Source: Fulvia fulva (lineage: Eukaryota > Ascomycota > Dothideomycetes > Mycosphaerellales > Mycosphaerellaceae). Taken from it: a stretch of 64,000 bases of DNA. Shown here in pieces: positions 56,601 through 64,000 of this stretch. The stretch is from NCBI RefSeq assembly GCF_020509005.1, contig NC_063020.1, forward strand, positions 1,488,001 through 1,552,000, written 5' to 3'. The notes beneath the pieces are model-generated. The model had not been told where the DNA came from and searched no databases. It saw only the letters and a program-made list of their open reading frames with translations. The position numbers and the translations under genes are program-made. The first letter of the stretch is position 1. Every line of letters starts with the position of its first letter.

Positions 56601-56717
56601 AAGTTCTTACTCTAAACTAGGGGTATTAGAGGGATATTATGTTTACGTATATATTTCTAATCGAGAAAGAGAGAGGTTGAAGTAAAATCTAGTAGGCCTC
56701 GTACCTTTCTATTTTGT
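53682..56717 (-). pseudogene. Gypsy-B: pol fragment (integrase to protease), RIP-broken
   Basis: Same family as Gypsy-A and C. It corresponds to Gypsy-C 58432-61440 and Gypsy-A 24755-27780. RT catalytic box YLDNILIF is near 55425-55445 and RNase H near 54560-54900. The protease and linker region runs near 56150-56700. The left (3') part with chromodomain and LTR is missing or displaced by LINE1 insertions; a few bases left of 50463 may belong to it. The right part is interrupted at 56717 by Gypsy-C. Confidence 0.85.
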
Positions 56718-56901
56718 TATAAGGGCGCGCGTACTATAGAGTCTAATTAAGATAGTTGTTGTTCTACGAAGCTACGAAAGAGGAGCGCGAGGCGCGGCGG
56801 GCTTATAAGGAAGCGCTAAGCCGCGCTAACCCGATACGGAAGGTCCGCGGTTTAGCCGGGCCGACGCTTCGGTAGTAAAGTAGCGCGGGTCGCCCGTAAT
56901 A
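56718..56901 (-). repeat. Gypsy-C 3' LTR
   Basis: 184 bp, same length and ends as the Gypsy-A LTRs with RIP-type differences; the first bases in element sense read TATTACGGG (TGTTACGGG mutated). Confidence 0.92.
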
Positions 56902-56939
56902 GTACCCCCCCTCCTAAAATACGCCTTAGTCCTCTAAGC

Positions 56940-59900
56940 GTTATCTATCTTATAAGGCCACTTACCTATACTACTCTATAGTCTCGCTAAAGCCTAATCA
57001 TCCTCTAGAGCCTTGTCCTTATCTAGTAACACCTCTGTCTCTAAATCTACCTTTAGTTCATCCTTTAGCCTATCTACGACCGGCTTCCTTCGAGAAACAT
57101 ATTACCTAGTTAGCTAGCTTACCCTAGACCTAAGTCTGTCTTCGGCTAGTACTCGCGTATAATCCTTATAGCTAAGGTTAGGTATTATTATAGGCTCTAT
57201 AGGTCTTACTAGAGTATCGGTATAACTACTAGTACTATCGTAGAGCTAAGGGCGGTAGATAAGACCGGTAACCCTAGTTACGACCGTAGGCTTTTCCGTA
57301 ATCTAGCTAGTATAGCGGTACGTAGTAAATATATACGGAGTAGATTCTATTAAAGGTATAGTTCGAGGCGACTTATTCGTGACGGTGTCGTTCTACTAAG
57401 TAACCCTAATCGTATTGAGCCTAAGCACCTTAGTAGCTAGTAGAGACTAGTCGGATAGAGCTACGAAACCTATAGGCGTAGACAACTCCGGCCGGTTATA
57501 GTAAAAGTCTATAATAGCGGCGGCTACGTATTTAAACATGTCCTTAGCCGGTTACTAGGTCTTACTATCCTCCTTATTCTAATATCCTAGCCATTTCACC
57601 TTATACTAAGTGTCTACCTTACGCTTCTATCCCTTCTTTACCTTGCCTACTCGCTTACGAGTATATATGTCTAGAATCTTCTCTACTTCGTATATCGGGG
57701 AAGTAGGTATAGCTACTACGTCGGCGATTGTATTAGCTTCGGTCGTGTCGGGCTCGATAACTACCGGCGGCGGCGGTACGAGGTGCTAGTCTTCGAGTAG
57801 AGGCAAGTTTAGGTCGTCGGCTTTTTATAGAAGGGAGGTATAGAAGTAGTTATCGAGCCCTACTATCGTATCTAATAAGTCTGGCTTATACGAGAGTCTA
57901 GTAGGTATCACCTTAGTAATTCTATAGGGACTAGCGTATCGTCTATCGAGCTTCTTAGACGGCCGTGTCGTACGGATGTTCTTTATACTAAGGTACACTA
58001 TGTCGCCCACTTTATAATCTAGTAGGATACTTCGATAGCGATTCGTAGCCTTAGCTTATAGCGCTTACGACATTCTTATATTCTCTTATAGATTCTTATA
58101 TAGGCTATATAGTCGCTTAATAAACGTCTCGGTAGATTTGCTATCTAATTGCTATAGTGTCGTTATCTATCGGTCTTTGCCTACCTATACGTCGATACGC
58201 TCCGTGAATTCTAGATTATAGCTAAGCGTAGTATAGAGAGGAGATACGCCGGTAGTCTCTAAGATATAGTTATTAATTACGAATTACGCTAGATAAAGCT
58301 AGTCTACCTAATCACTTTGTACCTCGTTAACGAATATACGTAGGTACTGTTCTATAGCCTAGTTCGTACGCTTAGACTGTCCGTTAGTCTTAGGGTAGTA
58401 GGAAGAACTTAGCTTACGATTAATACGTAATATCTTATAGAGCTTCTTCTAGAAAGTCGCGATCTACTACTGCCCTCTATCCGAGGTAATAGTGTTCGGT
58501 AGGCCTCGACGGCAAAAGACGTGTTTAAGGAAAAGTCTTGCCGCGTTTTATACTGTTATAGCTCCGATAGGAATCAACTCGACTTCTTTAGTCAGTCGGT
58601 CCGTAACGGTTATAATGTTGTTATAAGTCATACCGTTAACGGTGCTATCTAGAAGTTCGACGACGAAGTCGACTACGATATGTCTCTAAGGTCGGTCCGG
58701 AATAGAAAGTGGGTACAATAATCCTAGTAGCTAGGTATATAGAGATTTCGATATACGGTAGGTACGGTAATTCGCGGTATATCTACGTACGGATCTTACT
58801 AGCCTAGGCTAGTAGAATTCACGTGCTACGAGTTCGTATATGCGTACCCGCCCTAGATGTCCTACTACTAGAGTATCGTGGTTCATCTTAATCAATCGAG
58901 TCTATAGAGCTTAGTCATTTAGTACCTATAGGCTCTAACCTTTGTACTAATTACGGATATATAATATGTCGCTATCTACCTTATAATACGTAGGGTGTAT
59001 CTTCGCCTTCTATAATAAAGGAGGGATAGTGCTACTATCCTTCTATAGTAGCTTAATAGCTACTTTAAGCTCGCTATCTAAAGCGTAAGCGGTCGTTATA
59101 CGGTATTCGAGTTCGGCTTTAATCTAGACTTTATACGTAGGCTATACTAACTACGGTACTAGCTTAGGTTCTAGAATAAACTCTACGGCTTTAGGGTTTA
59201 GTAGAGTCGTGTCTTCCTCCTCGGGCGTATCTTCGACGGTAGCTTATATAGAGTCGATCTTAAGGAATCGCTCCGGCGGAAGCAATGTCTAATGCTAGTA
59301 CTAATTTCTCGGATCGTCTACCCCCTACGGAAGGTCCTAGCTACGTCTCGTTAGGCTATCTAGCTTAGTTCCTTATACCCCGGGGCGATATATAATCTAG
59401 AAGTTAAATTACGATAGGAACTCTACCTACCGTATTTCCGACGATTTAGCTACTTCGTCGTTATAAAGTATTCTAAGTTCTTATAGTCCGTAAATACCTT
59501 GACTAGCTCGCTACTATTATCTGCTTTATAGGCTAGCTCCGGTCGCTATTCCTCGAAGGCCTTAATAATTACGAGGAGCTCCTTGTCGTAAATCTCGTAA
59601 TTACACTCCTACGGACTAAGCTTCTTCGAATAGAAGGCTACCGGGTACAAAACGCCTTCGTTATTATACTATAATAACACTCCTACGTTTATAAAGTCTA
59701 AGGAATCCGTCTCTACTACGGTCTGTCTACCCGGAACGTAATACGCGAGTATGCCCGCTTTACTAAACGTAGCTTTTAATACGTCGAAGGCGCGCTAACA
59801 ATCTACTATCTAGTCGATTCTCCGATTCTTATGATTACTAGGTCCTTCGCTTCTTGTCAGATTGATTAAAGGTGCGGCTAGTCGTAAGAAGGCCTTAATA

Positions 59901-61700
59901 AAGCGGCGGTAGAAGTTAGCGAAGCCTAGGAAGGCCTATACATCTTTTAGGTTTGTTAGTACTTCCTATATCTATATACATTCGAGCTTCTCTAGATCTA
60001 TCTCAATTCCGTCAGGCGTAATAATTAGTCCTAGGTACTTGACTCGCTACTAATAGAATTCGTACTTATCGATATCTACCGTTAGCCCTACGTCTCTAAG
60101 CTTAATAAGGACTTTACGTATATACTCGATATATTCTTCTAGTATATCGCTAAAGATTAGTACGTTATCTAGGTATACGGAGACGAAGTTATCTAAATGT
60201 TCCTATAACACCTTATTAATATAAGACTAGAACGAGGCTAGGCCGTTATATAGTCCGAAGGGTAATACGAGGCATTCGTATAAACCGTACCGTATCGTAA
60301 ACGCCGTTAACCATTTATGCCCCTCTATAATACGTAACTTGTTAAAGGCTACTATAATGTCTAGCTTCGTAAAGTACTTCTTACCGTATATACGGTTAAG
60401 CGTCTCCTATATTAGGGGAATCGGATATCTGTTCTTAATCGTAATAGCGTTAAGGCCGCGGTAGTCGATATATACTCGTAGCCCTCTACCTAGTTTCCTT
60501 ATAACTAGGACCGGCGTAGGCGATTAACTTGTCTTTTAGCCTACTTTACGTATTTTGCCTTCTTCGGATTACTCTAGTATCTACTTCTTCACAGCTTCAT
60601 TTTCCTTCTTAGCTAAGCCGTAGGGTTTGTAATATAGTAGCTCCTAGGGCCCGTCCGGTTTGATATAAATCTCGTGATCTATCCCGGGTCGATAAGGTAG
60701 GAGTCCCTTATAATCTTTCGCCGAGAAGGCGTCCGCGATATTATAATATATCTGTAGGAGCTTCTCCTTCGGATTGTGGTTAAATTGCTTGTTTAGGAAC
60801 TGATCTAGGTTATTAGCCGCTATAGCACTTAGCTTTAGGTCGCCGCCCTCGTCCTTACGTCCCGTAGGTAAGATATAGAAGCACTTAGCTCTAGGCCGGT
60901 ACGCGTACATCTCCTATACGCGTTAAGAAACGCCCTAGTAGTCTACCTCTTCTTCGTCGCCTATACTAAACGATGAGATATTTAACTCTACCCCTCCTAC
61001 TATAAATCTACCGGAGGTTCTAGTAAAGGGCTCTAGTCCGTATCGTACTTATACCTACCTTCTAAGGTAGTTTAGGGACTATACTATTATCGATGTCCGG
61101 TTAGGTAGATAATAACTAAAGTAGTAGTCGGATCTAAAAGCCACCTCACCTATAGCCTAGAAGATGTCGGGGTTATACTAGCTTAACTATGGTAGTCTAA
61201 GGACGATGTTATACTCGAGGTCGGTTACGTAGTATATCATTTGCTCGTAATAACTACCGATAACTACGTCGATTAAGGCTACGTAGGTAATACGCCGTGC
61301 ACTTACCTTTCTATCTCCTAGCGTAAGCCTCTTACTTTTTAGTAGCTCGAAGAGGGGTATTATATGTTTACGTATAAATTTCTAGTTAAGAAAGAGAGAT
61401 GTGCTCGTAGAATCTAATAGGCCTCGAGCCTTTTTATATTATATTATTACTAGTAGTACTATATAAGGATATATATCTAGTTATTGTCCTTTTAGTACGT
61501 AAGCTAACAATCTTAGCTCGCCCTTACTATAGTCCGCCTCTTACATTCTATATCTCTCAATCTTATACTCTTTCTGACCTAGGAAGTTCGGTTAACCGCT
61601 ATCTACTACGCTTAGGTAGCGGTCGTACCATTTCCCTATTACTATAGGTCTATAGTAAGGGAGCTAAGGTTCGGGTTAGCGTTCGCGTTGTTTCGTAGTC
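56940..61700 (-). pseudogene. Gypsy-C pol, RIP-broken
   Basis: Minus-strand order: protease and linker (61000-61450), a 88-codon open remnant at 60644-60910 just before RT, RT with YLDNVLIF near 60160-60190, RNase H (59200-59650), integrase (58100-58900), the GPY/F-like piece in an open remnant at 57825-58010 (YASPYRITKVI), and the chromodomain YEVEKIL...YKVKWLGY near 57580-57700. The chromodomain Trp is kept here but lost in Gypsy-A. Stops throughout are RIP-type. Confidence 0.86.
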
Positions 61701-61709
61701 GCGGTAGGC

Positions 61710-63744
61710 GATAGTCGCTATCGTAACCGTATATCGGGCACTTAGGGTTAGTCGATATATACGAGCCTATACGGTAGCGGTAGTACTTACCTTACTTCTT
61801 AAGTTCTTCGCGCTACTTACGGTTAAGCTATAGTAGATTCTATAATTGAACGGGTAGATCTTCCTTCTTCTTAGTACCGGCGTATTACGGAGGACGCTAG
61901 ACTACGGCACCTACTACGCCTATAGCGGTACTAGTAGCTACTAAGCTATTCTAGTTATTCTAGCCGCCGTTACCGTCACTACGAGGACGCTCCTTCTACG
62001 GGTATAGGCGGTCTGTTTCGTAGAAGCTCTCGTCTAGGGTAGTACACCCTTCGATAACGTCCTATATATTATATAGTCGACGGTCGACTTCGCGGTTACC
62101 GAAGGTCTTAATAAAGTACTTACGGTTTAGTTAGTTACGGAATAGTATAAGCTCGGTCTTATCGCTCTATTCTATCTAGGCACGTAGCTTTGAATAGCGA
62201 GCGTAGAAGGCTACGAAGGTCTCGCCCTACTCTTACTTATAGGTAGCGATGTTAACTATAGCCTTAGTTCCTTCGTTACGGGTGCTATACTAGCGTATTA
62301 TCTAATCTAATAGTTCTTCGCCCGTCTTAAACTTATTAAAGGACTATTGCCCTAGTATAGGGATCCTTAGCTTAATACTTCGCTAGGGATCTCCTTAGGT
62401 CTATCCGTATACGAAGCGTAGACTATCTACTTCTATACGGAAAGTAGCTATAGTTAACTTTAGGAGTACGCTACTATACTAGCTATCGAAATTCGGATCG
62501 TTATCGTTCTTAAAGTGTCTAGGATCTAGCACGCCTTTCCTAATCTCTATACCGCGAGTTAGGGTGCGGTCGATAGTAAACAGGCGTTTAGAGAGGTCCG
62601 TAAGTAGTGTCTATATACGACTAGAACGTAGTCTCGAGTCGCGGTTATCTAGGCGTAGGCGATTATCGCGGCGGTTATTACGTCTTCCGCTATTACTATT
62701 ATTATCGTCATCTCTACTACTACTACCCCCGTCTCTACTAGTAGCTTTACGGTACTTACGTATTAGCTGCTCGAGTAAAGTCTTACGTAGGCGGGAACGA
62801 GAGGGTCGGCGACTAGATCGGCCTCGATTGCCTCCTTCGTTCTATATAGTGCCTATAGCTTCGAGTCGAGCCTTTAAGTCATCGATCTCCTTCTATAGGG
62901 CTAGGTTTTTTGCTTTAGCGTCCTACTTCTTTACCTCGGCATCCTATGCCTTCTTCTTCTCTTTCTCGTAGATCTTACTAAACTGCTTATACAAGTTATT
63001 AGCTTCCTTATACTTCTTCTCTACCTCTTACAACTTGGCTAGGTCGTAATCCTTCTTACTCTTAAGGTCCGCGGCCATTCTCTACGTTATAGCCTCTTCG
63101 CTTTATAGCATCTTATAGATACGGTCGTACTCGGTATATAGCGTAGTGTACTAGTCGTTCTAGACGGTATTAGCTCGCTCTATTATATCGAGTTGCTAGC
63201 CTTTAGTAATTATAGTATTGACTGCCTATAGCACTAGATCGTAGGTAGTCTTAAGGTATTAGGAAGCGAGGTTCGCGAGTTTATCTAGATCGACATTCTA
63301 GTATTCGGATACGAGGATATACTCTACCTCGTCGAGTAATAGATACACCTCGTCTAGTTCGTCGGGGTCGTTAGGGTTCTCTTCGAGCTTAAACTCGAAC
63401 AGTTCTATAAAGTTAATCTCGCTAGCTACTACTCGGTCGATAGCCTTCTAGTATACTTCGTTAATCTCTTACTATAACGCGATACTAGTATTAACTATAA
63501 CACGCCGGTTATCGTCCTATATCTAACTCTAAGGAAAAGAGGAGAGGTCGGGGAAAAGAGAGGTACGTTACTACTTGCCTTTACCCTTCTAATTAGGCTT
63601 CTAGGGTAGCGGTATACCGCTATCTATCTATAAGGTCATATTGTCTAGGTTGTTCGGGGGAGGCGTAACGATGCCTATATCCTAACTATTTACTAACGCG
63701 CGACCACCTACTAATAATGTCGCCGCGTTACGCTCTCTAGGTAT
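61710..63744 (-). pseudogene. Gypsy-C gag, RIP-broken, start codon lost
   Basis: Aligns with Gypsy-A gag. The start codon equivalent (63742-63744) reads ATA instead of ATG in element sense, a single RIP-type change. The coiled-coil-like segment is near 62900-63050 and the CCHC-like region near 61745-61790 (Cys to Tyr). Not functional. Confidence 0.72.
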
Positions 63745-63862
63745 CTACGCGTAATACGCCTTACCGTGTTCTAGGGTGTCGCGCTCTCGCGATTCGAGTT
63801 CTATCCTATTATTACGCGTCCCTTACCTAAATCCGTAATCTAGGTAGGGTAGTAGAACAAAC

Positions 63863-64000
63863 TATAAGGGCGCGCGTACTATAGAGTCTAATTGAGATAG
63901 TTGTTGTTCTACGAAGCTACGAAAGAGGAGCGCGAGGCGCGGCGGGCTTATAAGGAAGCGCTAAGCCGCGCTAACCTAATACGGAAGGTCCGCGGTTTAG
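63863..64000 (-). repeat. Gypsy-C 5' LTR, cut by the window edge
   Basis: First 138 bp (plus-strand order) of the 184-bp LTR, with TTGTTCTAC at 63904-63912, the self-priming partner of the PBS. Confidence 0.9.

Larger units (their letters stand above)
56718..64000 (-). mobile_element. Gypsy-C: RIP-mutated chromovirus, runs off the window end
   Basis: 3' LTR at 56718-56901, G-rich polypurine tract at 56902-56918, pol and gag on the minus strand, PBS at 63852-63862 and 138 bp of the 5' LTR at 63863-64000. It was inserted into the protease region of Gypsy-B. The left TSD would be 56713-56717 (TTTGT); the right one lies outside the window. Confidence 0.93.

Overview
This 64 kb window looks like a transposon graveyard from a filamentous ascomycete (Pezizomycotina; probably a Sordariomycete, but I cannot name it). 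I find no host protein gene, tRNA or rRNA. Nearly every base belongs to a retrotransposon. Most copies carry the scar of repeat-induced point mutation (RIP): CpA/TpG is depleted, TpA is enriched, and Gln (CAG/CAA) and Trp (TGG) codons of otherwise continuous frames have become TAG/TAA.

Layout. The left 39.6 kb is one RIP-mutated Ty1/Copia element on the minus strand, broken into pieces by later insertions that can be undone using target-site duplications (TSDs). Its 3' LTR and RNase H lie at 6342-7893, a short RT piece at 9213-9269, the RT start at 32065-32331 and the integrase at 38134-39590. Inserted in it are: a LINE2 chimera (2795-6341), itself invaded by LINE1 copy 1 (1-2790); a 5'-truncated LINE4 (7894-9212); a LINE3 chimera (9270-32064); and a LINE4 chimera (32332-38121). 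The LINE3 chimera contains a LINE1 chimera (10853-20671), which contains an intact, un-mutated Ty3/Gypsy element (12779-19751). It also contains a mutated Gypsy-A (23173-30394). Right of 39.6 kb come LINE4 copy 3, an orphan LINE gag piece (LINE5), LINE1 copy 3, a young LINE1 chimera (50477-53681), and two Gypsy-A-family elements, B and C, with C inserted in B and running off the window end.

Most notable features. (1) A discrete non-coding unit of about 1080 bp, called W here, is fused head-on to the 5' end of LINE fragments from four different Tad-like families at five loci, with fixed W ends and variable LINE breakpoints. This resembles the WEIRD/MGL 'MINE' chimeras known from Magnaporthe and implies template switching during LINE reverse transcription. 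One locus is a W-W-LINE double switch. At each junction that can be checked, two bases (CC) are shared. (2) The intact Gypsy element has identical-looking 427-bp LTRs, open gag and pol frames, and an antisense open frame of 235 codons near its 3' end. That frame encodes a cysteine pattern matching the Zn2Cys6 cluster spacing plus a long coiled coil. (3) Both Gypsy families have a 9-nt complementarity between LTR and primer-binding site, typical of Tf1-type self-priming.

How the parts work together: the LINE families (endonuclease, RT, C-terminal zinc finger, similar 3' UTR hairpin, (TATC)n tails) supply the machinery that appears to mobilise W. RIP has silenced older copies. The intact Gypsy, LINE1 copy 4 with its two W units, and the 3' part of LINE1 copy 1 escaped, so recent mobility after weak or absent RIP is likely.
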